This document shows positions 1 to 8,453 of a stretch of 64,000 nt of DNA, piece after piece. Under the pieces are notes generated by a model. It worked only from the letters and a program-made list of their open reading frames with translations. It made no database searches and was not told the DNA's origin. The stretch is from assembly GCF_009755725.1 (NCBI RefSeq), contig NZ_CP046619.1, positions 1,178,001 through 1,242,000 of the forward strand, given 5' to 3'. The first letter of the stretch is position 1, and each line of letters opens with the position of its first letter. Source of the DNA: Diaminobutyricimonas sp. LJ205 (GTDB lineage Bacteria > Actinomycetota > Actinomycetes > Actinomycetales > Microbacteriaceae). The translations under genes and the position numbers were made by a program.

Positions 1-1
1 G

Positions 2-385
2 CGGCTCTCGCGGGCGCCGTTCCTCGCGTCTTCAGTGAAGCTCAACAAATCAGCTACGGTTGCGACGCTCGAAAGCCTGGCTGCGACCGACGTCAACGAA
101 GCACTCGCGGCGGAAGTGGAAATTCCGATGGTGGAGCTGTGTAGCTTGCAGGAAGCGGCGAGGATTGCTGTTTTGTACGACCGCAAACCGCTTGACGGAT
201 TCGAGTGGGCAGCCCTCGAGTGGCTCTACGCCGAAGGGTCACTATCTGCGGCGAGCCTACGGGACGCGGCTAACGACGGACGTGGTGCCGAACTATTCGC
301 TGATCTCGCGACTCGGGGCTTCGCCGGAGCGGAGGTGGATGTGCGGGCTTGGCTCTCGACGCTATCTGAAAGCCTCACGTCTTGA
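2..385 (+). CDS. Hypothetical protein, probably 5'-truncated by the window edge
   Basis: The frame is open from the first bases of the window to a TGA at 383-385. A GTG at 35 is the first possible start but has no Shine-Dalgarno sequence before it, so the gene probably begins upstream. The visible part, up to 127 residues, is acidic and looks helical, with no signal peptide or membrane segment. I recognise no domain. It is followed by about 220 bases without a convincing gene and then by the very large membrane protein on the same strand. The start is uncertain and no function is proposed. Confidence 0.5.
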   Translation, partial: RLSRAPFLASSVKLNKSATVATLESLAATDVNEALAAEVEIPMVELCSLQEAARIAVLYDRKPLDGFEWAALEWLYAEGSLSAASLRDAANDGRGAELFADLATRGFAGAEVDVRAWLSTLSESLTS

Positions 386-609
386 TGCCCGCCGTGGCAC
401 GCGGTCACGGACCAGCGCGGTGACGTCATCGACACCAGTATCCAATGCCGCCATGCGCTGCGGTTGCGGATCTGCCTGGCTAGTCGGGCACCGGTATCAC
501 GAGCCGGGGAAGTGGTTTGCGTGCCGGTTGACGACGCTTCGACCGGAGTTGAGAATGTGTGGGAAGCGCATCCGAGCGAAGGAACATCCGAGCTGAGGAA
601 GGCGATGTG

Positions 610-3600
610 GTGAGCAATTCCGCAGGCGGACTGCATGGTGACGCCGAACAGACTCTTCCCGCGCTCAACGATACGCCCGGCTTCGACGCTTCATCATCAT
701 CGACCGGGCGAGCCTACGAAAGACGAATCTGGCATCCGCTCCGGTGGACGATTGATGCGCTCGACGCGGTTGCACAGCGTGACTACCTTTTGGTGGCGTT
801 CATGGTTGTGGTCATGATTTTGAGCGCATTGGCCGTCTACCAGGCGACGCGCGCTGACGACGCCGGTGACGACCGCGTCGGAGTACTCCGCATAATCGAG
901 GGCGACGCTTCCCGTCAGGCGGGCTACCTGCAAACGGTCATAGCTCACGACCTCACCGTGCTCACGCCGTTCTGCGAGGCCGAAACCTCTCGACGCGACG
1001 CAATGGCTGACGTACTACGAGCCGTGCCCGACAACGCGGAGATAGCCTCGCATACGATAATGACTCGATCGCTCGAGCCGCTCCTGCTCGGCGACCCTCT
1101 CGCACAGTGCGCGTTAACCTCTACGCATTCGAAGCCAGCCACGTACGACGTGGCGCGCGCGCGCCAGACCCTGGAGAATAGTCAGCAGCTGGGCGGCGAC
1201 GCCGCCGTCCCGCCCAAACAGAAGGACTGGGCGCTTCTAACCTACGAGACCGCCGAACAGCATCTCATGATAAGCGCTCTGCTCTTCGGGCTCGCGCTGG
1301 CGCTGCTCATCGTAATCGATCTGCTAAGCAGAGCCGACGCCCGACCTCGCGTGCTTGGAGCTGGCCCGCTCACCGGTTCGCGCCGAAGTCTCCTCATTTT
1401 CGCGACGCTCGTGGCCCTGATAGCCGCCGTGTTGCTCGTGATGCGTACGGTTGTGCTGCCGATCGACGACGAGAGCCGCTACGTGACGCTTGGAGTCGCC
1501 GCTGTACTACTCGCGGCGAAAGCGCTAGCCGGCCACCGGTGGATCACGCAGCACTTTGTTCGCGCACCGGCTTCACACCCCCACTGGTGGTCTGAAGTCA
1601 TCGGAGCCGGAGTGATCGTCGTATTTTCGCTCGCGGCCCTCGGGCTGTCCAGCGTAAGTGTGCTCGAACGGGAAGCGAACGTGCGCGCCGACGCTTTGCA
1701 AGCGTCCGCGCACCAGCTCCAGCAGGTCGGCGAACAGTCGGCGCTCCGTGATCTCGCCGCCGTAGCGATTAAGGCTCGATTCGTCGCGGGGTCCGCAGAA
1801 GCAGCCACGATGCGCCTCAGTGACCCGGAACGCAGCGAGAGCATGCTGCGTGAACTCACGGAGGCTGAGAATGAACTTGAAGCGCAGATGAGCAGCTTCG
1901 ATGCAACCGTGCGCAAGCAGGTTGCGTCATCACCTCCGGCAGCATGCGCGGGACCGGATCGGGACATCGAATGGCCGCAATCTGACCCGTCCGACCTGTA
2001 CGAGGAATTGGCCGGAGAACCGGCCAACATCAATTGGCATGTGCGCCAGTACCAGGAGCCTGCGCTTGCATGCGATACTGCGGCTGAGCTTTCGCGGGCT
2101 GAAGCTCGCGCGTGGGCCGGGCACGGGTCGTGGCTCACCGTGGCCCTCGTCGTGGTCGGCCTCGCGGGCTTTATGCTCTCTCTTGCGGCAGATCCTAAGC
2201 GCGAGGCGAGGGTCTCGCGCAAGCTACGAGCCGTCGGCGTAGTGGGGGTCGGTGCGGGCGTGGTCCTGGGCGCGGTCGCGATACCCGATCTCCTTTGGCG
2301 GGCTGAACTTCCAGAACAGGAGAATGTCCCGGCTATAGCTGGCGCAATCGCGGCGGCGCGAACCGACTGCTACGGCGAAGGTAACGTCGCGGCCTTGGAT
2401 GCTGCGATTGAGCAGTATCCGGGCTTCGGCCGCGCCTACCAGATGCGCGCTCTGACGAATTATTGCATGGGACAGTCCGGCGATTGGTGGCAGCTGTCCT
2501 CCGATGCAGACCCTGCGGCTGTGAAGTCGGCGATCAAGGACTTCGAGGAGGCGCGCCGCCGAGGTGCGACGGGCGCTCGCCTCGACATCGATGCTGGGTG
2601 GGTGCTCATCCTGGACGGGATCCAGCGCGACGACGAATCGGCAGTCCGCCACGGCCTCCAACTGACGGACGATGCAATCGCCGCGCTGGAGCGGGCATAC
2701 CCGTCAACGGGGACGGCGGTTGCACCTGGAACACTCCTTCATACCGGCCGCTTCAATAAGGCTTTGGCATTCGCGGCTCTCGGCGAGCAGGAACAAGCTC
2801 TCACGGCGTACGAGCAAGCCGCAAAGTGCTTGGCGCCGGAAGCGGAGTGCGCGGGTGGCGGCTTGCTCAGCCAGGCGCTCATCGACGAAACTGTGCTCTG
2901 GGCACTCGCAGATTTAGAGCTTCTCGGCGAGCCGACGCCCAATGGCAACCACGAACTGGATCGGTACCGGCTCGCACTGGTGGACGACCCGCCTGGTCGA
3001 CCGGGTGACCGTCCCCTCACGGGCGCGACGCTAAGCATCTTCCCACAGTCTGTGCAGGTGATTTCGGAGCTCCGGCCTTCGCGCGCAACCGTGATCTGGT
3101 ACTCCCGGTCAACCAAAAAGGACAAGTGGCAGCTGCTGCAAGTGCCAAGTCATGCCACCATGCACCCCGGAGGAATTTTGGAGGATCGACCGGTCCCGCT
3201 CGGGGAGTGCGCGGGAGCGGCGTTCTACCGCGCCGATGTTTACACTGCTGGCGCGCGCCATCCTGTGACGGTGGAGGGTGGTGAAGCGGTTGCGCCGCCG
3301 TTGGGTGCTATCCGCGTCTCTACGAGCCGGCTCGCACTTAGCGCGATCGTGCCGATGAACTGGACGCCGGAACCAGACCCAGCAAAAATCCGCTGGTGCG
3401 GTGGAGACCGTCCGTTGGTCGACGCGCTTCCGACAGGGTTTCTGCGCGACGACGGACTCGATTGGCACGTGGGGCCAGACGATCGCTCAGGGCTCACCGT
3501 TCGCCGCATTGAAGGTGTTGTGCCAGATGAAGACATGGATCGGTATCTTCAGCGGACGCTCGAAGCATGGGCAAGCGAGGCGCGAGGAGTGGATGCTTCG

Positions 3601-4305
3601 GCGCTTCTGCCCTTGGCCGAGGGGTGGTTTCTCGGGACCAGCTACAACCTGGTCGCGGACGTCGTGGACCGCCACCTGCGGGTGGCGGTTGCCTACGAGC
3701 CGTACGCATGGGAGGCGCCCGAGTACGGCGGGACCACGTTCCTTGTAGCTTTGGACGACCGAGGCGCCGGCGATAGTTCCAACCCCGTGAATTCCAACCC
3801 CGTGAACCTCGAATGGGTCTCCGAGATTGAGTTGGAGGTGCCGCAGCAGGCGTTCCCAAAGGCCATCGCCGCCGGAGACGGTTTCACGTTCGAGATATCT
3901 GCAGCCTGGTCCGTCGAAGGCGAACCGGGCGTGGACGACGATTGGGTGTTCAAGGCGACCCCACCACGCACGAATACGCCACTGTACGTTTTCAAGTTGA
4001 CTGATCAATCAGACGTGCGAGTGGCGGTTGATCAACGGGTCGAGGATCTCACAAGAGGAAACACAGGCGCGACTGGCGTCCAGGTAGAAAGCCGCAAAGA
4101 GGTGTCGGTCTTGGGGGCGGACGATGCGGAATTGATCGAGTACTCACTAGACCGCGATGACACGGGACGGTGGTGGACATGGGAGCTTTTCGCCTCAAAC
4201 GGCAAGAACATCACTATCCTTCACTTGACTACGTTTGAAGAGGACGTCTGGGCAGTGCAGTCGATCATCGAGGAAATGCTTGAATCGTTTGAGCTGACAG
4301 AGTGA
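610..4305 (+). CDS. Large multi-pass membrane protein with TPR-like region, unknown function
   Basis: The GTG at 610 is preferred because a strong ribosome site (GAGGAAGG, 595-602) lies 7 nt before it; a GTG at 607 is also possible. The product is about 1231 residues. A first hydrophobic segment lies near residues 58-79, four more between about 219 and 350, and two between about 505 and 565. Soluble stretches of about 140-160 residues separate the first from the second and the fifth from the sixth. Residues about 590-760 are Ala/Glu-rich helical repeats resembling tetratricopeptide repeats (EQYPGFGRAYQMRAL, LAFAALGEQEQALTAYEQA). The last 450 residues look like a beta-rich soluble region without a recognised domain. 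TPR segments usually bind other proteins, so a scaffold or sensor role is plausible but not shown. Gene and context look accessory. Confidence 0.75.
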   Translation: MSNSAGGLHGDAEQTLPALNDTPGFDASSSSTGRAYERRIWHPLRWTIDALDAVAQRDYLLVAFMVVVMILSALAVYQATRADDAGDDRVGVLRIIEGDASRQAGYLQTVIAHDLTVLTPFCEAETSRRDAMADVLRAVPDNAEIASHTIMTRSLEPLLLGDPLAQCALTSTHSKPATYDVARARQTLENSQQLGGDAAVPPKQKDWALLTYETAEQHLMISALLFGLALALLIVIDLLSRADARPRVLGAGPLTGSRRSLLIFATLVALIAAVLLVMRTVVLPIDDESRYVTLGVAAVLLAAKALAGHRWITQHFVRAPASHPHWWSEVIGAGVIVVFSLAALGLSSVSVLEREANVRADALQASAHQLQQVGEQSALRDLAAVAIKARFVAGSAEAATMRLSDPERSESMLRELTEAENELEAQMSSFDATVRKQVASSPPAACAGPDRDIEWPQSDPSDLYEELAGEPANINWHVRQYQEPALACDTAAELSRAEARAWAGHGSWLTVALVVVGLAGFMLSLAADPKREARVSRKLRAVGVVGVGAGVVLGAVAIPDLLWRAELPEQENVPAIAGAIAAARTDCYGEGNVAALDAAIEQYPGFGRAYQMRALTNYCMGQSGDWWQLSSDADPAAVKSAIKDFEEARRRGATGARLDIDAGWVLILDGIQRDDESAVRHGLQLTDDAIAALERAYPSTGTAVAPGTLLHTGRFNKALAFAALGEQEQALTAYEQAAKCLAPEAECAGGGLLSQALIDETVLWALADLELLGEPTPNGNHELDRYRLALVDDPPGRPGDRPLTGATLSIFPQSVQVISELRPSRATVIWYSRSTKKDKWQLLQVPSHATMHPGGILEDRPVPLGECAGAAFYRADVYTAGARHPVTVEGGEAVAPPLGAIRVSTSRLALSAIVPMNWTPEPDPAKIRWCGGDRPLVDALPTGFLRDDGLDWHVGPDDRSGLTVRRIEGVVPDEDMDRYLQRTLEAWASEARGVDASALLPLAEGWFLGTSYNLVADVVDRHLRVAVAYEPYAWEAPEYGGTTFLVALDDRGAGDSSNPVNSNPVNLEWVSEIELEVPQQAFPKAIAAGDGFTFEISAAWSVEGEPGVDDDWVFKATPPRTNTPLYVFKLTDQSDVRVAVDQRVEDLTRGNTGATGVQVESRKEVSVLGADDAELIEYSLDRDDTGRWWTWELFASNGKNITILHLTTFEEDVWAVQSIIEEMLESFELTE

Positions 4306-4523
4306 CACGCGTCGTGCCCCGAGGGAATACCTAAGCGCTGACTACGAACGCGAGCTCTCCCGCGCCCAAGGCTCATGCGACTCAAATCAACGATAGCTGT
4401 CAGCCGATTGACGACATCGAATGGCATAGCGTCAGCGAGGGGCGCAAGCGCAGAATACGGTGCCTATGTGCCTCCGGAACGGTAGAGGTTCTTGGAAACA
4501 GCCACCATAGAATTCCTGATGAG

Positions 4524-4554
4524 AGGCCATTTTCTTTCTGAAGGAGAATGGCCT
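4524..4554. terminator. Near-perfect 14-bp hairpin, possible terminator
   Basis: Arms AGGCCATTTTCTTT and AAGGAGAATGGCCT can pair over 14 positions, including two G-T pairs, around a 3-nt CTG loop. It lies between the large membrane gene (ends 4305) and the recombination-factor-like gene (starts 4598). There is no U-tract, so it may act as an intrinsic terminator of the weak actinobacterial kind or as a protein-binding palindrome. Confidence 0.45.
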
Positions 4555-4585
4555 TCCAACGACTATTCCGCGGCCACGCGCGGCC

Positions 4586-4591
4586 TAAGAT
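4586..4591 (+). promoter_or_regulatory. -10 hexamer of a leaderless promoter
   Basis: TAAGAT lies exactly 6 nt before the ATG at 4598, and there is no ribosome site in between. This is the leaderless layout seen repeatedly in this window. Confidence 0.55.
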
Positions 4592-4597
4592 CGGTAA

Positions 4598-5236
4598 ATG
4601 AACCTCTCCCACGCAACCGTCGTCGGTCGCTTCCGCTCCGGCTACCAGCGCAACAACCGACCCATATCGCTTACCGAGTGGCGCGTGACCACCGCCGACC
4701 CTGGAGTCGCCAGCGCCATTCGCGACCTCCTCGGCGGCGATGCTCCGCAGGAATGGGAGGCGAAGGGCGAGGACAACCTCGAAGTCTTCACTGCTTCGAA
4801 GTCAGTTGACATCACCCTCGATGACCCGGGCGCCCTGCAACAGAAGATGATTCTGTGGGGCCGCAACGGCAAGCCTGACAACGCCGGGAGGGACGGCGGC
4901 GCCGCGGAACTCAACCTCGCTCTAAGCGTTCACGAGCGCAGGCAGCGCGGATGCGACGAAGTCGGCGCGGAGCCAGATATCGACATACTTTTTCGACTGA
5001 AAGTCGCGCCAGACTTAGGCCTGTTTCACTTCAAGTCTGGCTCGTGGAGCTTGGCTTCTGACCTTGCACAGAATGGCACCGAACAGCAGCTCGCTGACAT
5101 TGACGGCAGGATATCGGCGACGCTAAGCCTCGAAGAGGTCAGTTTCACCGCAAAGAACGGGCCGCGCGCTGGTCAGGTCGCAAATCACTCGAAGCCCGTG
5201 CTTCAGATCGAAGCGTTCGAAAGAGCTCGCCGCTAG
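4598..5236 (+). CDS. Recombination directionality factor-like (phage Gp3-like) protein
   Basis: The 212-residue soluble protein has VVGRFRSGYQ near its start, then RPISLTEWRVTT, QEWEAKGEDNLEVFT and ILWGR. From memory, this order of motifs resembles actinobacterial phage and integrative-element proteins annotated as recombination directionality factors, which turn serine integrases from integration to excision. The middle part contains a second block (DIDILFRLKVAPDLGLFHFKS, then SATLSLEEVSFTAKNG) typical of the same proteins. A leaderless -10 precedes the ATG. No integrase is in the window, so it would be an orphan or its partner lies to the left. Assignment rests on motif memory, not on a search. 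Confidence 0.5.
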   Translation: MNLSHATVVGRFRSGYQRNNRPISLTEWRVTTADPGVASAIRDLLGGDAPQEWEAKGEDNLEVFTASKSVDITLDDPGALQQKMILWGRNGKPDNAGRDGGAAELNLALSVHERRQRGCDEVGAEPDIDILFRLKVAPDLGLFHFKSGSWSLASDLAQNGTEQQLADIDGRISATLSLEEVSFTAKNGPRAGQVANHSKPVLQIEAFERARR

Positions 5237-5520
5237 ATCGCCAGCCAACGACGACTGACGAGCGAAGAGAATCGCCGATGCATCGCCAACATGCGCGGCA
5301 GCATGAAGAACGCTCTCACCACTCACGATCGAGCATTACCTGAGTGCGGCGCCAAAGGGCCGAGCGGCGATCTCAGTGCCTTTCAAGCGGTTTCCCATTA
5401 GCCGAATGAAATCGAGCGGATCGTTGCTCTGGCGCTGAAGACGCGCCGCGGCACCCTTACGGGGGCTCGACTCGTTGAAGCATTCTCGGATAGGTTGCAG
5501 CGACCGTATGGAAGGGACAA

Positions 5521-6141
5521 ATGCTCGAAACTTCGAACTTGCCACCCGCTGATGAGTCGGCCGCGCAGCCGTCCGGATCCGCACCAGCGCGCCGCAAGTC
5601 GTGGAAGCTCACTCGAACAACTGTTGCCCTCGTCGTCGCCGTGGTTGTCGCTGTCACCGGATGGGGTGCGTTCGCTGCAACGATGAGCAATCTAAACCGG
5701 GATCTCACAGCGGCGCTCGCGGATAACGATGAACTTGGCGAGGAGCTCGACGAAGTGTCCGGGGACCTCGACAAGGTGATCGATGAGCGGGACGGTTTGA
5801 AAGCCCGCGCTGACGAGATCGCGAAACGAGAAGGCGAGGTCGCCATCTTGGAAGCGAGCGTGAAAGCCCGCGAGGATGTGATCACCGCAAAGGAAACCGC
5901 GGTAGCTGCGACGACCCTTATGGATGGCCGTGTATACACGGTCGGCCTCTCCATGGAACCAGGACAGTATCGAGCAGAGTCGACCAGCGGCCGCTGCTAT
6001 TGGAAGATCACCCGGTCCGGAACGAACTACTCCGACATCGTCGACAACGACCTCGGAACCCTCGGTTTGCTCACTGTAACTGTCGGCGCAGGACAGGATT
6101 TTCAGAGTCACGACTGCGGCGACTGGATAAAGGTCGGTTAG
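5521..6141 (+). CDS. Membrane-anchored coiled-coil protein with C-terminal beta domain
   Basis: A ribosome site GGAAGGG sits about 5 nt before the ATG. The 206-residue protein has a charged N-terminus, one transmembrane segment (about residues 32-52), a long acidic coiled coil (about 55-135), and a C-terminal domain starting near DGRVYTVGLSMEPGQY. That domain has the pattern G-Y-x-V-G-x-x-x-x-P-G-x-Y-x-x ... C-Y-W-x-x ... C-G-W, common at the C-terminus of actinobacterial exported proteins of unknown function. The predicted topology puts the beta domain outside the cell. The next gene starts 56 bases downstream on the same strand. Confidence 0.75.
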   Translation: MLETSNLPPADESAAQPSGSAPARRKSWKLTRTTVALVVAVVVAVTGWGAFAATMSNLNRDLTAALADNDELGEELDEVSGDLDKVIDERDGLKARADEIAKREGEVAILEASVKAREDVITAKETAVAATTLMDGRVYTVGLSMEPGQYRAESTSGRCYWKITRSGTNYSDIVDNDLGTLGLLTVTVGAGQDFQSHDCGDWIKVG

Positions 6142-6197
6142 GCCGACAGCTCCGCTTTTTACAGGGAACGAAGCTCAATCTGGGAGAGGACTCTGCG

Positions 6198-7097
6198 ATG
6201 GCCGATGGTAGTGTCCAGGTCGAAGAGCTTAAGACGCTTATGCGTGAATTTGTTGCCGAGCTCGACACTTCGACCATGCCGTACATCGACGAAGGCCTAC
6301 GGGGAACTGTTCCGCTCGCGCAACAGTCCGATGCCGACAGGAATGCGGGGAAGCTGGGCTTCGCGATTGGATCTCGGTTCGGGGGTGAGCCCTTGGCGGC
6401 CTTCGATGCCCCCAGGGCGACAGAGCTCCGACTGGAGGGTACAGCCCTCAAACGCAGCGGCGAGTACCTGGTATCTGCCGAGAAGACCGTTGAGTCCTTT
6501 CGGCTCGACGGCAACTACAACCTCGTCAACCTCAGGAATCTCTGGAAGACAGCGCTCTGTGGCGGTGACGCGAGAGGCGCTCTCGACCTGATCCAAAAGG
6601 CCATCTCGACCTACGAGAGCTACAACACAGCGCGGCGATACGAGCAGCTTCCGTACCCGCCGAATGACGACTTGGCCGACGTGCTCGAGGCGTTGCGAAC
6701 GGAAGAGTCGTGCAAATCCCGACTTCGAGAGTTCTCGGGGAATCCCGAGTACGTGCTTCCCAGACCGTACCGGGAAATCATGGCTGACCTTTACAGCGAT
6801 GGTTCCCAGAGAGCAACCACTGCAGCGCCGGCCGCGACGCAGAAGTCGACGGGCGGCTGTTACATCGCAACCGCAGTCTACGGAAGCTACGATGCACCGG
6901 AGGTCATGGTGCTTCGCAAGTTCCGAGACGAGCGCCTACAGCGCTCGGCACCGGGTCGAGGCGTCATCGCCGCCTACTACGCGGTAAGCCCAGCCCTTGC
7001 ATGGCGTCTTCCAAAGCACCGGAGGCTGAGCTCCCAGATTCGGCGCGTGCATGATTCCGTGGTTGACCGCCTTCGGTCTGGGTCCCAGCTCCACTGA
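6198..7097 (+). CDS. CFI-box-CTERM domain protein
   Basis: The ATG at 6198 follows a clear ribosome site (GGGAGAGGA, 6182-6190), so the longer reading frame upstream is not used. The 299-residue protein has an acidic helical N-terminal two thirds with no recognised domain. Its C-terminus carries CYIATAVYGSYDAPEV, then VLRKFRDERL and a YYAVSPALAW segment. This is the CFI-box type C-terminal domain found at the ends of many otherwise unrelated bacterial proteins. Its function is unknown. No signal peptide is visible. It lies between two coiled-coil membrane proteins in the same orientation and may be co-transcribed with them. Confidence 0.7.
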   Translation: MADGSVQVEELKTLMREFVAELDTSTMPYIDEGLRGTVPLAQQSDADRNAGKLGFAIGSRFGGEPLAAFDAPRATELRLEGTALKRSGEYLVSAEKTVESFRLDGNYNLVNLRNLWKTALCGGDARGALDLIQKAISTYESYNTARRYEQLPYPPNDDLADVLEALRTEESCKSRLREFSGNPEYVLPRPYREIMADLYSDGSQRATTAAPAATQKSTGGCYIATAVYGSYDAPEVMVLRKFRDERLQRSAPGRGVIAAYYAVSPALAWRLPKHRRLSSQIRRVHDSVVDRLRSGSQLH

Positions 7098-7199
7098 CCG
7101 CCGCAACGGTAGTCACGCGGCTCGATCGCTTACCCACAGATGTCGGATGGCTCCGCCAGGATGGACACGAGTTGTTCAGCGAGAGACAGGGGATTGGCG

Positions 7200-7976
7200 A
7201 TGCCGGAGTCGGTCAGTGAGTGGGTGCCGGTCCTTCAACTACTCCTGAACGCGGGCGCACTGATAGGTGGGGCTGTCATCTGGAAGCTTTACGTGGACAA
7301 CCTAAAGGCGGCAAGTGAGCTCAAGGACGCGACAATTCAGAGCGTCGAAAAGAGCCGAGACCACTGGCGAGAGAAGGCCGAGGACCTCGAGAAGCGCAGT
7401 CCCGAGGTCGTTGAGAAGAGCCTGGCTGAACGTATCCAGATCAGGGACGGCGAGATCAACCGACTCAAAGAAGACAAGGAGTTCGACAAGATCGCGCTTC
7501 GCACGCTGGAAATCGACAAGGCCCAGCTGGAGCAAGACCTGTTCCGAACCCAGGGATTTCGCGCAATGCTCGCTTTCGAAGACGGGTACTACGACGAGCC
7601 GCGTAACGAGGTTGAGCCAGCACTTCCGCCAGAGGAAGTGCCGAAGAGCATTGAGGTTGTGTACATCGGTGAAGTCGGTGTGGACAGCGGCCAGCTCATG
7701 GTGACCGACCCTTGCTACATCGATCAGGAATGGCAGCGGGAGCAGTTCGCGCTGGTTCGCGATACGGAGCTGGCCGACGATGCGGTCTATAACTATTCGT
7801 ACAACGGCGCATGCAACGCAACGCTCAACGGCGGAGGTCACGGTCAACTGGCCTATGCGATGGGTCACGCAGGGGCCGGTGTAGCCTTCCAGACTGCGTG
7901 GGGCGACGGTGGGTATCCGGTGTATGCCGAGAAGCATGACGGTCGGATCGTGCGGGTGTACGTCAACGTCGGCTGA
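7200..7976 (+). CDS. Membrane-anchored coiled-coil protein with DSGQ/DPCY C-terminal domain
   Basis: The ATG at 7200 has a modest ribosome site (ACAGGGGA) about 6 nt upstream. The 258-residue product has an N-terminal hydrophobic segment (about residues 9-30) and a long coiled coil (about 31-125) that includes WREKAEDLEKRSPEVVEKSL, a pattern met in many bacterial hypothetical proteins. The C-terminal domain has VDSGQLMVTDPCYID, then GHAGAGVAFQ, GDGGYPVYAE and a closing RIVRVYVNVG. This resembles DUF4241-like domains, whose function is unknown. The same layout of anchor, coiled coil and small domain occurs in the gene at 5521. Confidence 0.7.
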   Translation: MPESVSEWVPVLQLLLNAGALIGGAVIWKLYVDNLKAASELKDATIQSVEKSRDHWREKAEDLEKRSPEVVEKSLAERIQIRDGEINRLKEDKEFDKIALRTLEIDKAQLEQDLFRTQGFRAMLAFEDGYYDEPRNEVEPALPPEEVPKSIEVVYIGEVGVDSGQLMVTDPCYIDQEWQREQFALVRDTELADDAVYNYSYNGACNATLNGGGHGQLAYAMGHAGAGVAFQTAWGDGGYPVYAEKHDGRIVRVYVNVG

Positions 7977-8421
7977 GGTCCGTCAGCTAAGCGTGCGTCT
8001 CCACGTCCGACGCTCGGTAGTGTCCGGGAGCCCCCGGAGACCATGATGCGTGATGCACGAAGACTGAAGCGACCGATCTCGTGTTCGCCCGATTCAAGCG
8101 CAGCAAGAACTCTTCGACCCTTGTACGTGCGGGCGGATACCTCGCGCAGACCCTTCAGTGTGAAGCGCAATCTGCAGGCGGCAGTCACCGGGCTTAGGCC
8201 CGTCCCGATCAAACGGCCAAGACATTGATATGTCGGTCTACGCGACTTTGCTCGACGCGCAGGTCGAGGTCGAAAAGTACTAGGCACGCTGACCGAACTT
8301 CGAGGCGCCTTCAAGCAGCGCGGGACGTTTGTGACCGCCTGAAGACACGACCGCGAGAGCGGGGATCAGCCAGACCCCTGGCGATAGGTTTATCGAAGTT
8401 CTATTCACAAAAGGGGATCGC
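7977..8421. other. Intergenic stretch without a convincing gene
   Basis: About 445 bases between the coiled-coil gene and the helicase. The only reading frames are short and lack ribosome sites or family resemblance. One 18-codon frame (8230-8283) looks coding in composition but is too short to judge. The stretch may contain decayed coding sequence. A good ribosome site (AAGGGGAT, about 8410-8417) lies at its right end. Confidence 0.4.
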
Positions 8422-8453
8422 ATGGCTTTCGAAACTCCCGCTCACCTCGCCCG

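Noticed and set aside
4440-4512. CCACCA-ending sequence considered as a tRNA or tmRNA 3' end
   Set aside because: No T-arm consensus, acceptor complement or anticodon arm could be folded upstream.
5336-5584. 82-residue minus-strand frame with a protein-like last 35 residues
   Set aside because: No start with a ribosome site, no recognised family, and it overlaps the well-supported gene at 5521.
8043-8228. 61-residue plus-strand frame between the coiled-coil and helicase genes
   Set aside because: Arg/Pro/Ser-rich composition typical of shadow frames, no ribosome site and no family resemblance.
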